Part shown: piece after piece, positions 6,628 to 15,700 of the stretch
Position numbering within the stretch: the first letter of the stretch is position 1
Layout of the letters: each line of letters begins with the position of its first letter
Source of the DNA: Atopostipes sp963558565
GTDB taxonomy: Bacteria; Bacillota; Bacilli; Lactobacillales; Carnobacteriaceae_A
Assembly: GCA_963558565.1 (NCBI GenBank)
Contig: CAUWGX010000004.1
Span: forward strand, 62,001 to 126,000
Direction of reading: 5' to 3'
Length of the DNA stretch: 64,000 nt
The notes under the pieces: model-generated
Databases searched by the model: none
The model's input: only the letters and a program-made list of their open reading frames with translations
What the model was told of the DNA's origin: nothing
Position numbers and translations under genes: made by a program

Positions 6628-7713
6628 ATGACAAAAGAAGAGGATCAGTTGTTAATTGATTTGGTGACGGCGCGTGGGGTGCCTGGAAACGAACAAGAGG
6701 TGCGCGATGTGTTTACAGCGTTTGCGGAGCCTTATGCGGATGCAATGCTGCAAGATGGTTTAGGCAGTATTATTGCAGAGAAAAAAGGGCCGGAAGGAGC
6801 ACCGCGTATTATGTTTGCGGGGCACTTGGATGAAGTAGGTTTCATGGTGACGCGCATCACCGATGAAGGCTTTATTAAATTCCAAACGCTCGGTGGCTGG
6901 TGGAATCAAGTGTTGCTGGGGCAACAAGTGGAAGTTAAAACGGATGCCGGCGAGTTGCTGCATGGGGTTATCGGTTCCAAACCACCGCATGTATTGACGG
7001 CTGCTGCCCGGAAAAAGCCTTATAAAATCGAAGATATGTTTATCGATATTGGGGCGACGAGCGCGGATGAAGTGAAAGACTGGGGCGTACGTCCAGGGGA
7101 TATGATTGTCCCTTACTCACCGTACCGTCGTCTCAATGATTCGAAATTCTTGCTGGCTAAAGCATGGGATAACCGTATTGGTATCGCGGTAGCGTTAGAA
7201 GTCTTTGAAAAATTAAGTGCAGAAGACTTAGACAATTCGCTCTATGCGGTGGGCAATGTGCAAGAAGAGGTCGGACTACGTGGCGCGAAAACGGCGACCA
7301 ATGTGGTACAACCGGATATTTCCTTTGCGCTTGATACAGGGACAGCAGGCGATACGCCAGGAATGACGCCGGAAGAAGCCGATTCTAAATTGGGTGAAGG
7401 GCCACAAGTAATTATTTACGATGCAAGTATGATTGCCCATAAAGGGTTACGCGATTTTGTGATTGATGTGGCGGAAGAGCTAGACATTCCGTTCCAATAC
7501 ACGGTAATTCCAGGCGGTGGCACGGATGCTGGCAGCCAACATGTTTCAGGTCATGGAGTGCCATCGCTGGCGATCACGGTACCGACACGCTATCTCCACT
7601 CGCATTCGTCGATTATTCACGAAGATGATTATCACAACACGGTGAAATTAGTCGAAGAAGTGGTGCGTCGTTTAGATAAAGAAACGGTTGAAAAGATTAC
7701 TTACGGCGGATAA
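6628..7713 (+). CDS. M42 family metallopeptidase (glutamyl aminopeptidase type)
   Basis: Cytosolic dinuclear-metal aminopeptidase of the tetrahedral (TET/PepA/FrvX) family that trims short peptides. Of the 361 residues, IMFAGHLDEVGFMV holds the first metal-binding His and Asp. LAKAWDNRIGIAVALE holds the bridging Asp, VQEEVGLRGAKTA the catalytic Glu-Glu pair, ALDTGTAG a further ligand and RYLHSHSS the C-terminal His ligand. Full length with no missing ligand. The ribosome binding site AAGTAGGA precedes the ATG. It is monocistronic between array B and the terminator at 7764. Sequence does not decide between aminopeptidase specificities. Confidence 0.92.
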   Translation: MTKEEDQLLIDLVTARGVPGNEQEVRDVFTAFAEPYADAMLQDGLGSIIAEKKGPEGAPRIMFAGHLDEVGFMVTRITDEGFIKFQTLGGWWNQVLLGQQVEVKTDAGELLHGVIGSKPPHVLTAAARKKPYKIEDMFIDIGATSADEVKDWGVRPGDMIVPYSPYRRLNDSKFLLAKAWDNRIGIAVALEVFEKLSAEDLDNSLYAVGNVQEEVGLRGAKTATNVVQPDISFALDTGTAGDTPGMTPEEADSKLGEGPQVIIYDASMIAHKGLRDFVIDVAEELDIPFQYTVIPGGGTDAGSQHVSGHGVPSLAITVPTRYLHSHSSIIHEDDYHNTVKLVEEVVRRLDKETVEKITYGG

Positions 7714-7763
7714 AAACAAGATTGTTTTTATAAACCCGCACAAACCTCATTTTGACTAAATAA

Positions 7764-7806
7764 AAACAGTTAATTAAGCCCAATTTGCTTGATTAGCTGT
7801 TTTTTT
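7764..7806 (+). terminator. Terminator of M42 gene
   Basis: AAACAGTTAATTAAGC pairs with GCTTGATTAGCTGTTT around CCAATTT, followed by TTTTTT. Confidence 0.8.
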
Positions 7807-7865
7807 AAGGAATGTCTTGTAAAATGGATAGAGAGTATAAAACAGAAAAGGAGATTCAAATCAGA

Positions 7866-8888
7866 ATGTATTACGTAAGAAACCAGCGTAACGACGAAGA
7901 AATCAATGATGCCAGCATCAACTTAGCGATCGAATACTACTTGCTGAACGAAGTCGAATTAGACGAGCCGATGTTACTTTTCTACATTAACGATAACTCC
8001 ATTATTATCGGAAAAAACCAAAACACTTACGAAGAAGTGAACACAGACTATGTGGAAGAACATGGCGTGAATGTGGTCCGTCGTTTTAGTGGAGGAGGCG
8101 CGGTTTACCATGACTTAGGCGTGCTGAACTTCTGCTTTATCACCAAAGATGATGGCGATTCCTTCCGTAACTTCGAAAAATTCACACAACCTGTGATCGA
8201 TGCGTTACACAAAATGGGTGTGGAAGATGCGGAATTACGTGGCCGTAATGACTTAGTGATTGGAGATAAAAAATTCTCCGGGAATGCTATGTATTCGAAG
8301 AATGGCCGCATGACGTCACACGGCACGTTAATGTTTGACTCGCAAATTGATGCGGTAGTCGGTGCGTTAAAACCGAAAAAACATAAGCTCGAATCCAAAG
8401 GCATCAAATCGATTCGTAGCCGCGTCACAAACATCACCCCTTATATGGATGATGAGTACCAAGACATGAGCACAAAAGATTTCCGCGAACGTTTACTTTT
8501 AAACATTTTCGATGTGGATGATGTCGATGATGTGAAAGAATATGTGTTAATGGATGAAGACTGGGAAAACATCGAGAAATTCGCTGAACAATACACGGCC
8601 AACTGGGAATGGAACTATGGCGAATCACCAGATTTCGACTTAGAACGCAGTGAACGTGTCGAAGGCGTCGGAACCGTGGAAGTGAAATTAAACGTCGAAA
8701 AAGGGATCATCTCAGATATTAAAATCTATGGGGACTTCTTTGGTCTCGGCGAGATTTCCGATGTGGAAGATCAACTCCGAGGCGAAAAATACGAAGTCGA
8801 TGCCATTAAATCAGCCTTAGAAGAGGTTGACTTAAATAAATATATCGGGGATATTTCAGCCGAGAAACTCACCGAACTGATTTACTAA
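7866..8888 (+). CDS. lplA: Lipoate-protein ligase A
   Basis: Activates lipoate with ATP and attaches it to lysines of E2 or GcvH domains, the scavenging route for lipoylation. RRFSGGGAVYHDLGVLNF forms the nucleotide and lipoyl pocket and GDKKFSGNAMYSKNGRMTSH contains the conserved lysine; a C-terminal accessory domain occupies about residues 245-340. The ATG at 7866 is chosen because AAAAGGAGA (7846-7854) precedes it and homologues begin near MYYVRN; an in-frame ATG at 7812 upstream lacks a binding site. 340 residues, normal length. A terminator follows at 8922. Confidence 0.93.
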   Translation: MYYVRNQRNDEEINDASINLAIEYYLLNEVELDEPMLLFYINDNSIIIGKNQNTYEEVNTDYVEEHGVNVVRRFSGGGAVYHDLGVLNFCFITKDDGDSFRNFEKFTQPVIDALHKMGVEDAELRGRNDLVIGDKKFSGNAMYSKNGRMTSHGTLMFDSQIDAVVGALKPKKHKLESKGIKSIRSRVTNITPYMDDEYQDMSTKDFRERLLLNIFDVDDVDDVKEYVLMDEDWENIEKFAEQYTANWEWNYGESPDFDLERSERVEGVGTVEVKLNVEKGIISDIKIYGDFFGLGEISDVEDQLRGEKYEVDAIKSALEEVDLNKYIGDISAEKLTELIY

Positions 8889-8921
8889 ACCATACACCTT
8901 AAAATAATAAATAGTTTACGC

Positions 8922-8980
8922 AAAGGAGACATCACATCGTTCAGAAAGGGAGAAGGATGCGGTGTTTCTTTTGTTTCTTT
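8922..8980 (+). terminator. Terminator of lplA
   Basis: AAAGGAGACATCACATC (8922-8938) pairs with GATGCGGTGTTTCTTTT with G-U wobbles, followed by a T-rich tail. Confidence 0.7.
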
Positions 8981-9021
8981 AATGCTTTTCTCATAAAAAT
9001 CTTAAAAGTACGGAAATGCGA

Positions 9022-9050
9022 TTGATTTTTAAGCTTTTTTGCGATATATT
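9022..9050 (+). promoter_or_regulatory. Promoter of spx
   Basis: TTGATT (9022-9027), 17 bp, TATATT (9045-9050). It lies 66 bp before the spx start, leaving a short leader. Confidence 0.65.
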
Positions 9051-9116
9051 AAGACCATTCTTTAAACTGGAGGAACGCTTATCAACGTTTTATTAAATTT
9101 GGAAGGAGATAAAACA

Positions 9117-9533
9117 ATGGTAATCATCTATTTGTCTCCTAGCTGTACGTCTTGCCGAAAAGCTCATGCATGGCTAGAAGAATATAATATTCCTTATATC
9201 GAAAGAAATATTATAAAAGATCCCCCGTCTCAGTCCGAGCTCGAAAAAATTATGAGCTTGACTTCAGAAGGCACAGAGGAGATTATTTCAACAAGATCCA
9301 AAGCGTTCAAAAAACTGAATATCGATATTGACGACTATTCGCTGAACGAGCTTTACGAACTCATTCAGGAACATCCTGAAATTTTAAGAAAGCCGATTAT
9401 TATCGACCAACGTCGGATTCAAGTCGGTTTTAATGAAAGCGAAATCCGTCAATTTGTCCCACGAAAGGTGCGACAAAAACAACTCCATAAAGCAAAAGAA
9501 ATGATTGCCTCCTTTGAGGGGAGTATGGAGTAG
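9117..9533 (+). CDS. spx: Transcriptional regulator Spx (ArsC-like)
   Basis: Spx binds the alpha C-terminal domain of RNA polymerase and redirects transcription during thiol stress; ClpXP degrades it with the help of YjbH. The 138-residue protein has the redox motif C10-T-S-C13, the ArsC-like fold, LRKPIIIDQRRIQVGFNESEIR and a basic C-terminal tail ending in EGSME. GGAAGGAG (9101-9108) fixes the ATG at 9117; the TTG at 9099 lies in the binding-site region. It is followed by its own terminator and by mecA, the usual order. A YjbH-like adaptor lies 7.5 kb downstream. Confidence 0.95.
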   Translation: MVIIYLSPSCTSCRKAHAWLEEYNIPYIERNIIKDPPSQSELEKIMSLTSEGTEEIISTRSKAFKKLNIDIDDYSLNELYELIQEHPEILRKPIIIDQRRIQVGFNESEIRQFVPRKVRQKQLHKAKEMIASFEGSME

Positions 9534-9544
9534 CTAATAACTGT

Positions 9545-9580
9545 CCATTAAATGCGCAAACATTTAGTGGCTTTTATTTT
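9545..9580 (+). terminator. Terminator of spx
   Basis: CCATTAAATG and CATTTAGTGG pair around CGCAAA, followed by CTTTTATTTTT, 12 bp after the stop. Confidence 0.8.
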
Positions 9581-9670
9581 TCGAAAGAATAAGGCAAAAA
9601 CTAGTCAAACGATAAAATTAAAGTTATACTAGGTACAAGAACAGTTATTCGATGAAATGGCGTCTAATGC

Positions 9671-9698
9671 TTTACATTTTCTATAAATAGGCTACAAT
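9671..9698 (+). promoter_or_regulatory. Promoter of mecA
   Basis: TTTACA (9671-9676), 16 bp, TACAAT (9693-9698), 54 bp before mecA. A second possible -10, TATACT, sits near 9626. Confidence 0.55.
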
Positions 9699-9751
9699 TA
9701 GTAAAGAAATAAGATAGGAATTTCATCAGATGAAGGAATGAGGTGTAAGCA

Positions 9752-10435
9752 ATGGAAATAGAACATATCAATGATGATACGATACGCGTTCGAATCGAAA
9801 ATGATGATTTAGAAGCACGTGGGTATACCTTTTTAGATTTATTGGGGAACCAAAAACAAATTGAGACATTCTTCTATAATATTTTAGAAGAGGTCGATAT
9901 TGATGAAGAATTCCAAGAATCTGATGCAGTCACTTTTCAAGTTATGCCTAACCGCAACGGTTTAGAATTATTTATTAGTAAAAATGCAGATATGCACGAA
10001 AACTTCTTATCGAATGTCGATTTCAATGAATATGATGAATCGAATTCAAAGTCAAATTACGATTACAGTCGCTTTGAAAAACAGCCCGACGCGCAAGAAA
10101 ATGCTGGAGAGCAAACGGACTTTGTTCAAAATGAAGATGAACCAGATGATCATCGAATTGTGATTGAGTTTAGAATTTTCGAACAACTCGTTCAATTAGC
10201 ACAATTTTTTCAAATAGAAAGTGGATTCTCTAGCTTATACCAATTTAATGGGATGTACTATCTAGAATTATCTTTTATGGACGATGAATATTCGTTACGT
10301 ACACCCGAAGAAGAAACGGCGCTCGTGCTGGAATACGGCGAGAAAAGCAAAATTTCTTCCGATGTTTTACTCGAACACGGAAAACTGATCGTGGAAGACG
10401 TCGCACTCGAGACCGTTCGTCACTATTTTAAATAA
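9752..10435 (+). CDS. mecA: Adaptor protein MecA
   Basis: MecA recruits substrates such as ComK/ComX-type regulators to the ClpC-ClpP protease and activates ClpC. The 227-residue protein starts MEIEHINDDTIRVRIENDDL, has an acidic linker (about 95-130: QPDAQENAGEQTDFVQNED region) and a C-terminal ClpC-binding domain with RIFEQLVQLAQFF and YLELSFMDD. GAGGTG precedes the ATG. It has its own promoter and a strong terminator. The linker is asparagine- and acid-rich, as usual. Confidence 0.93.
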   Translation: MEIEHINDDTIRVRIENDDLEARGYTFLDLLGNQKQIETFFYNILEEVDIDEEFQESDAVTFQVMPNRNGLELFISKNADMHENFLSNVDFNEYDESNSKSNYDYSRFEKQPDAQENAGEQTDFVQNEDEPDDHRIVIEFRIFEQLVQLAQFFQIESGFSSLYQFNGMYYLELSFMDDEYSLRTPEEETALVLEYGEKSKISSDVLLEHGKLIVEDVALETVRHYFK

Positions 10436-10448
10436 AATCAAATAAAAA

Positions 10449-10535
10449 CAAAACACCGCAAAAAGTGGAAGGCATCAAACAACAGCAAATGAGTAGGTTG
10501 TTGGGCGATGCTTTGCTTTTTGCGGTGTTTTATTA
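10449..10535 (+). terminator. Terminator of mecA
   Basis: AAAACACCGCAAAAAG (10449-10464) pairs perfectly with CTTTTTGCGGTGTTTT (10516-10531), enclosing a further stem-loop (CATCAAACAAC..GTTGTTGGGCGATG). T-rich sequence follows on both strands. Confidence 0.85.
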
Positions 10536-10558
10536 TTCTTTTCACAATCTTTCTAAAA

Positions 10559-10599
10559 ATTTGCATCTTTTTTCGTGAAATATCGAAAAAGATGCAAAT
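10559..10599. repeat. Inverted repeat upstream of coiA
   Basis: ATTTGCATCTTTTT (10559-10572) is mirrored by AAAAAGATGCAAAT (10586-10599) with a TCG..CGA extension into a 7-nt loop. It lies 33 bp before the coiA start codon and within the likely promoter region. No T run follows on the plus strand, so a regulatory site is more likely than a terminator for coiA. Confidence 0.75.
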
Positions 10600-10631
10600 G
10601 TATAAGTAGAGAGTATTTTTGGAGGGATCAT

Positions 10632-11708
10632 ATGTTAGTCGCAATGAATCAAGCAGACGAGTTGGTGCTGGCAGACACGACATTAAGCCGAACGGAAGAA
10701 TATCGCTGTCCGGCCTGTCAAGGAGCGGTCCATTTAAAAAGAGGGGCGGTGCTGCGGCCTCATTTTGCCCATTATCAAAAGGAAGCCTGTGCCGTCTTTT
10801 CTGAAGGAGAGACGGCAGAACATTTGCAAGGAAAGTTACAATTAGCGGCGTGGTTGGAAGCATTGAACATTCCACATGAACTAGAAGCTTATTTGCCGGC
10901 GCTGCAACAACGACCGGATCTCCTTGTCACCACACCGACACGACAGATTGCGGTGGAGTTTCAATGCAGTCCGATCGCCATTGAGCAGGTGGTGGCCCGA
11001 ACGATGGGCTATTTAGCAGCAGGTTATGAAGTCGTCTGGCTTCTGGGTGAACAGTTTAAATATCGCCGTCAATTAACAGCTTTTCAAAAAGCTTGTTTAA
11101 CGCAAGTTGACGAGCAAATTGTTTTGTTTCACTATTCGGTCGCTCAAAAAAGACTGGCGTATCGCTATGGCTTTCAATTGCAGCAAAATCAAAAAATGAC
11201 GCAGCGGAAACGAACGATCCGCTATGGGGAGCCGTTAGCACTCCGCTTCACGTCGCAAAAAGCAAAGAAGCTACCGCTGAATTACACACTCGAACATCAA
11301 AAAATCCGCCGGCAGTGCCAATACCCGTCTGCGAAAATGCGGGACTTCTTACAATTACTTTACAACCACCAAGAAACCATCATTTCCATGCCGAAAGAAT
11401 TATATGTCATTACACCGAGCGAGTGGATGCTGCAAGCGCATCCGCTGGCGTGGAAGTATCAGTTGCTGTTGCAATTAGAAACGTATCCTATACGGACGGT
11501 GTTGACGGAGCGGATGTTAGAGACCTGGCTCCAAACGTTCACTTTCCATGAAATGCCGCAATTGACGCTAAAACAAAAATGGCGTCCGCTCATTGAATTT
11601 TTAGACGTTTTAGTCACAACCGGTATACTCAAGCAAATTCGCCCGAACAAATGGGCCTTGCAACAATACCCGCAACGGTTTCAGACGCTAGAGTGTAAAT
11701 TTCTGTAA
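10632..11708 (+). CDS. coiA: Competence protein CoiA
   Basis: CoiA is needed in transformable Firmicutes after DNA uptake, at the recombination step. The N-terminal part holds YRCPACQGAVHLKRG and PHFAHY, a zinc-finger-like start. A nuclease-like PD-(D/E)xK core follows with RPDLLVTTPTRQIAVEFQCSPI (Asp, then Glu-x-Gln). The ATG at 10632 is supported by GGAGG at 10621-10625; the upstream in-frame ATG at 10575 overlaps the inverted repeat and has no binding site. 358 residues. It lies between mecA and pepF, the conserved order. No competence-box sequence was recognised; the hairpin at 10559 is the only visible control element. Confidence 0.9.
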   Translation: MLVAMNQADELVLADTTLSRTEEYRCPACQGAVHLKRGAVLRPHFAHYQKEACAVFSEGETAEHLQGKLQLAAWLEALNIPHELEAYLPALQQRPDLLVTTPTRQIAVEFQCSPIAIEQVVARTMGYLAAGYEVVWLLGEQFKYRRQLTAFQKACLTQVDEQIVLFHYSVAQKRLAYRYGFQLQQNQKMTQRKRTIRYGEPLALRFTSQKAKKLPLNYTLEHQKIRRQCQYPSAKMRDFLQLLYNHQETIISMPKELYVITPSEWMLQAHPLAWKYQLLLQLETYPIRTVLTERMLETWLQTFTFHEMPQLTLKQKWRPLIEFLDVLVTTGILKQIRPNKWALQQYPQRFQTLECKFL

Positions 11709-11743
11709 TCGCGCTCAGGATTTTTTAAAAATGATTATGAGTG

Positions 11744-11752
11744 TGCTATGAT
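11744..11752 (+). promoter_or_regulatory. Extended -10 promoter of pepF
   Basis: TGCTATGAT 31 bp before the start codon of pepF. No convincing -35 hexamer. Confidence 0.4.
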
Positions 11753-11782
11753 AAGAGTATTAAAATGTTTGGAGGAATTTAG

Positions 11783-13594
11783 ATGACAGACAGTAAACAA
11801 TTACCGACACGTGAAGAAGTCCCGGTAGAACTGACTTGGGATTTAACAACGATCTATGCGAATGATGACGAATGGGAAAAAGCTTTTAATACGGCCGCTG
11901 AAAAAATTGCCGATTTTAAAAAATATGAAGGAACTTTAGATCAGGGCGCCCAAGCTTTCCAAGAAGCACTGGAAACGATGCTGGCCGTCTTTCGTGAAGT
12001 GAGTGTGGTCTACACGTATGCTCATTTGAAAAACGATCAAGACACAGGTAACAGTACATACCAAGCGATGAGTGACCGGGCTTTAACGTTAGTCACAAGC
12101 GCGACCGAAGCTTCATCATGGTTTGAACCGGAATTGCTTGAATTACCCGAAGAACAGTTAGAAAATTATTTCGAAGAAAATAAAGAGCTGGAACAATATC
12201 GTCATGAAATTAATAATATCACCGCGAACCGCAAACACGTCCTTTCGGCAGAGATTGAAGGGTTATTAGCGGCAGCTGGTGAGGTTTTAGACGCTTCCTC
12301 GCAAACGTTCTCGGTCTTAAACAATGCCGACATTGAATTTCCGATGGTGACCGATGAAGATGGGGAAGAAGTGCAACTTTCACATGGTTTATATGGCCAA
12401 TTACTTGAGAGTAAAGACCAAGACGTGCGAAAAGAAGCTTTCACTAAATTATATGAAGTGTATGAAGGTTTGAAAAACACGTTCGCAAGCACTCTACAGA
12501 CCAACGTGAAGAAAAATAACTATTTAGCAAAAACGCATAATTACGACTCAGCGCGTCATCGTGCACTGTCAAATAACCATATTCCTGAAGCGGTACATGA
12601 CACGTTAATTGAAGTCGTCAATGACAATTTACATTTACTGCATCGCTACATGAAATTACGTAAAAAATTACTCGGACTGGACGAGTTAAATATGTATGAC
12701 TTATACGTCTCCATGATCGGGGATGCCGATATGAAATATACGTATGAAGAAGCGCAAGCAGAAACCTTTAACGCGTTAGATATTTTAGGTGAAGAATACC
12801 GCGAAATCCTCGAAAATGCTTTCGGCAATCGTTGGATCGACGTGAAAGAAAACAAAGGCAAACGAAGTGGGGCGTATTCGTCAGGAACGTATGACACGAA
12901 TCCGTATATTTTATTAAACTGGCATGACTCATTGAACCACTTATATACGTTAGTGCATGAGTTAGGGCACAGTGTGCATAGCTATTTCACACGCAATAAT
13001 CAACCGTATGTCTATGGCGATTATTCGATTTTCTTAGCAGAAATTGCGTCGACTACGAATGAAAATATCCTAACCGATTATTTACTTGAAAATGCCGAGT
13101 CCAATGAACAAAAAGCCCAAATTCTGAACCATTATTTAGATGGGTTCAAAGGCACAGTGTTCCGTCAAACCCAATTTGCGGAATTTGAGCACTGGGCGCA
13201 TGAAACCGCAGCGGAAGGAACACCGTTAACTGCCGACTTTTTAAGTGAAAAATATGGTGAAATTAACGATAAATATTACGGACCAGCTGTTGAAAATACA
13301 GACGGGATCGAATATGAATGGTCACGTATCCCGCATTTTTACATGAATTATTATGTGTACCAATATGCGACCGGCTTCTGTGCCGCGACGGCCTTAGCGG
13401 ACCGAATTGTTAATGAAGAAGAAAATGCGCTGGAAGAATACTTGGCTTACTTAAAAGCTGGAAGTAGTGACTTCCCAATCGAAATCATGAAAAAAGCCGG
13501 CGTCGATATGACGAATAAAGAGTATATCGAACGGGCAATGAAAGTCTTTGAAGACCGTTTAAACCAACTCGAAGAAATTGCCGAAGAGCTGTAA
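11783..13594 (+). CDS. pepF: Oligoendopeptidase F
   Basis: Cytosolic M3-family zinc endopeptidase that cleaves oligopeptides of about 7-17 residues. Of the 603 residues, the zinc site HELGHSVHS lies near residue 391, with the third ligand Glu expected in IFLAEIASTTNE about 25 residues later. The N-terminal half (LTWDLTTIYANDDEWEKAF) is the usual helical oligopeptidase F domain. The binding site TTTGGAGGAATTT precedes the ATG. In related genomes yjbH follows directly; here it is displaced by about 4 kb of cell-envelope genes. Confidence 0.96.
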   Translation: MTDSKQLPTREEVPVELTWDLTTIYANDDEWEKAFNTAAEKIADFKKYEGTLDQGAQAFQEALETMLAVFREVSVVYTYAHLKNDQDTGNSTYQAMSDRALTLVTSATEASSWFEPELLELPEEQLENYFEENKELEQYRHEINNITANRKHVLSAEIEGLLAAAGEVLDASSQTFSVLNNADIEFPMVTDEDGEEVQLSHGLYGQLLESKDQDVRKEAFTKLYEVYEGLKNTFASTLQTNVKKNNYLAKTHNYDSARHRALSNNHIPEAVHDTLIEVVNDNLHLLHRYMKLRKKLLGLDELNMYDLYVSMIGDADMKYTYEEAQAETFNALDILGEEYREILENAFGNRWIDVKENKGKRSGAYSSGTYDTNPYILLNWHDSLNHLYTLVHELGHSVHSYFTRNNQPYVYGDYSIFLAEIASTTNENILTDYLLENAESNEQKAQILNHYLDGFKGTVFRQTQFAEFEHWAHETAAEGTPLTADFLSEKYGEINDKYYGPAVENTDGIEYEWSRIPHFYMNYYVYQYATGFCAATALADRIVNEEENALEEYLAYLKAGSSDFPIEIMKKAGVDMTNKEYIERAMKVFEDRLNQLEEIAEEL

Positions 13595-13616
13595 GTTAAA
13601 TACTAAAATAAGAAAG

Positions 13617-13655
13617 CATCCACTTAATTTAGAAAAACTTGTGGATGTTTTTTTA
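13617..13655 (+). terminator. Terminator of pepF
   Basis: CATCCAC and GTGGATG pair around an AT-rich loop, followed by TTTTTTT, 24 bp after the stop. Confidence 0.8.
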
Positions 13656-13726
13656 TGGAATTTAATGGAGTAATATAACTTATATTTAAGAAAATTTAGA
13701 ATAGATATATATATTTAATGTAATAA

Positions 13727-13735
13727 TGGTACAAT
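13727..13735 (+). promoter_or_regulatory. Possible extended -10 promoter
   Basis: TGGTACAAT lies 33 bp before the start at 13768 in very AT-rich DNA. No -35 box was recognised. Confidence 0.35.
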
Positions 13736-13767
13736 TATGTAAGAATTGATTGAATAGGAAGAGATAT

Positions 13768-15627
13768 ATGGAAAACAAAAAAATTATTAAACGTTTCTTA
13801 TTGTATGTTTTTATCGGGTTAATTGTATCTTTATTATCGCATTTCATTATTGAATTATTATATTATAATTACAATTTCGAACATGTGGTAGATTTAATAT
13901 TTAATGTACGAACAGAACTATTTTTATTGGGCTCAGCAATTTTATTCCTTTTTTATAGTTTGTTTACTTCGATCTTTGGAAGTACAGTTATGGGAAGTAT
14001 ATTAGTCCTTTTAATGTCGTGGGGATTAGGGATTGCGACGAAATATAAGAGTGTTTTTAGAGCAGAACCTCTATATCCTAATGAGTTATATATGGCAAAA
14101 GAACTACCCTTTTTATTGAATATGATTGGTACAAAAAGAACTATTATGATTGTATTTGTCGTTGTAGCAACAATTATTCTGTTAGTTTTATTTTATAAAT
14201 ATATACTGAAGCCAAGAAGAAACAATCGATCGACTAAACGACAATATATATTGAGGGGAGTCGGTTTCATTGTATCGTTAGCGTTACTTATATACATAGG
14301 TAGATTTAATTATCCAGATAATAAAGTCAAAGCTGTTTATAATGATTATGCCTCTTGGGTTACTTATAACCAAAGCAAGAATTACTCAGATAATGGTTTT
14401 GTAGCTGGGTTTTTATCAAATTTAAAAGCACCGCCGATGGAAACACCAGAGAATTATTCGGAAAGCTCCGTAGCTACTCTTTATGAAAAGTATAAAACGT
14501 TAGCACAAGATATAAACACCGAACGAACAAATGAGAGGTCAGATACAAATATTATCTTTGTTATGAATGAAAGTTTTTCTGATCCTTTCAACTTAGATGG
14601 GGTGGAAAGCGAGAAGGATCCTATACCTCATTATAGAGAGATAAAAAAGAAATCTTTAAGTGGAAATGTTTTAGCACCGAGTATTGGTGGAGGGACAGCT
14701 ACAAATGAATTCCAAGTGCTTACAGGTCTTTCGATGGAACCATTTGCACCACAGATGACCTCGCCTTTTATTCAATTGACCAATTTAATGACAGATTTTC
14801 CGGCGGTCACAAACAAACTGAAACAATTTGATTATAAAACAACAGCGATTCATCCTTATACACCAACCTTTTATAAAAGAAACGATGTCTATGAAAATTT
14901 AAATTTTGATGAATTCCGTCATCAAGAGAATGTAGAATATCGAGAACAAATATCTGAAAAACATCGATATATCTCTGATTTTGCAGCTTATCAAGAAGTG
15001 TTTCATGTACTTGAAGCATCTGAAGAACCGGATTTTGTTCATTTAGTTACGATTCAAAATCATATGCCTTATGCTAATAAATATGATCATGTAGATTTTG
15101 AAGTGACAGGTTCTGGTGATGATGCAGAAGCCAGTGCTTATTTTAAAGATTTAGAAAACAGTGATATTTCTTTACAGTTATTAATTAATAAAATTGATGA
15201 CTATCCTGAACCAGTACTGATGGTTTTCTGGGGGGATCATTTGCCAGGGTTTTATCAAGGGGATGTTTTAGAAAAAAATGATAATCAAACAATGCGTGAA
15301 GCACCTTTTTTAATTTATAGCAATGAGGTTGAACTAGAAGAAGAGGTTGGTCTTATCAGTCCAATCTATTTAGAAAATTATGTTTCAGAAATACTTGATA
15401 CCAAAGTCAATCCTTATGAAGCATTACTCTTAAAGCTTGAAGAACAATTACCAGTGTTTGCTGAAGGACTGTATCATGACAATCAAAGCGAGAATATTGT
15501 AAATTCACGTGATGAATTAGACCCAGAAACTTTGGAAATCTTAGAAGATTATTCTTTCCTAATGTATGATGTTACAACTGGAAGCCAATATGCACAGGAT
15601 CTTGGCTTTTTTGAAAGGATAGAATAA
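13768..15627 (+). CDS. LTA synthase-like phosphoglycerol transferase (membrane sulfatase fold)
   Basis: Predicted membrane enzyme moving glycerol-phosphate groups onto a surface polymer, as LtaS does for lipoteichoic acid. Five hydrophobic segments fill residues about 10-180, followed by an extracellular alkaline-phosphatase-like domain. The metal and nucleophile residues correspond to E in NIIFVMNESFSD, T in GGGTATNEFQVLTG and D/H in FWGDHLPG. The NESFSD form differs from canonical LtaS and is found in the broader LTA-synthase-family group. The ATG at 13768 follows AGGAAG; the upstream TTG at 13750 lacks a binding site. 619 residues, AT-richer than its neighbours. It interrupts the pepF-yjbH neighbourhood, suggesting insertion. 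The acceptor polymer is unknown. Confidence 0.85.
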   Translation: MENKKIIKRFLLYVFIGLIVSLLSHFIIELLYYNYNFEHVVDLIFNVRTELFLLGSAILFLFYSLFTSIFGSTVMGSILVLLMSWGLGIATKYKSVFRAEPLYPNELYMAKELPFLLNMIGTKRTIMIVFVVVATIILLVLFYKYILKPRRNNRSTKRQYILRGVGFIVSLALLIYIGRFNYPDNKVKAVYNDYASWVTYNQSKNYSDNGFVAGFLSNLKAPPMETPENYSESSVATLYEKYKTLAQDINTERTNERSDTNIIFVMNESFSDPFNLDGVESEKDPIPHYREIKKKSLSGNVLAPSIGGGTATNEFQVLTGLSMEPFAPQMTSPFIQLTNLMTDFPAVTNKLKQFDYKTTAIHPYTPTFYKRNDVYENLNFDEFRHQENVEYREQISEKHRYISDFAAYQEVFHVLEASEEPDFVHLVTIQNHMPYANKYDHVDFEVTGSGDDAEASAYFKDLENSDISLQLLINKIDDYPEPVLMVFWGDHLPGFYQGDVLEKNDNQTMREAPFLIYSNEVELEEEVGLISPIYLENYVSEILDTKVNPYEALLLKLEEQLPVFAEGLYHDNQSENIVNSRDELDPETLEILEDYSFLMYDVTTGSQYAQDLGFFERIE

Positions 15628-15633
15628 AAGAAC

Positions 15634-15678
15634 AAAACACGTTCCTTGACTCTTTAAATAGAGGGGAACGTGTTTTTA
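15634..15678. terminator. Bidirectional terminator
   Basis: AAAACACGTTCC and GGAACGTGTTTT pair around a loop of about 18 nt, with a T run on the plus strand and T-rich sequence on the minus strand. It serves the two convergent genes around it. Confidence 0.8.
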
Positions 15679-15700
15679 ATTTATACATCATTATCAAAAT

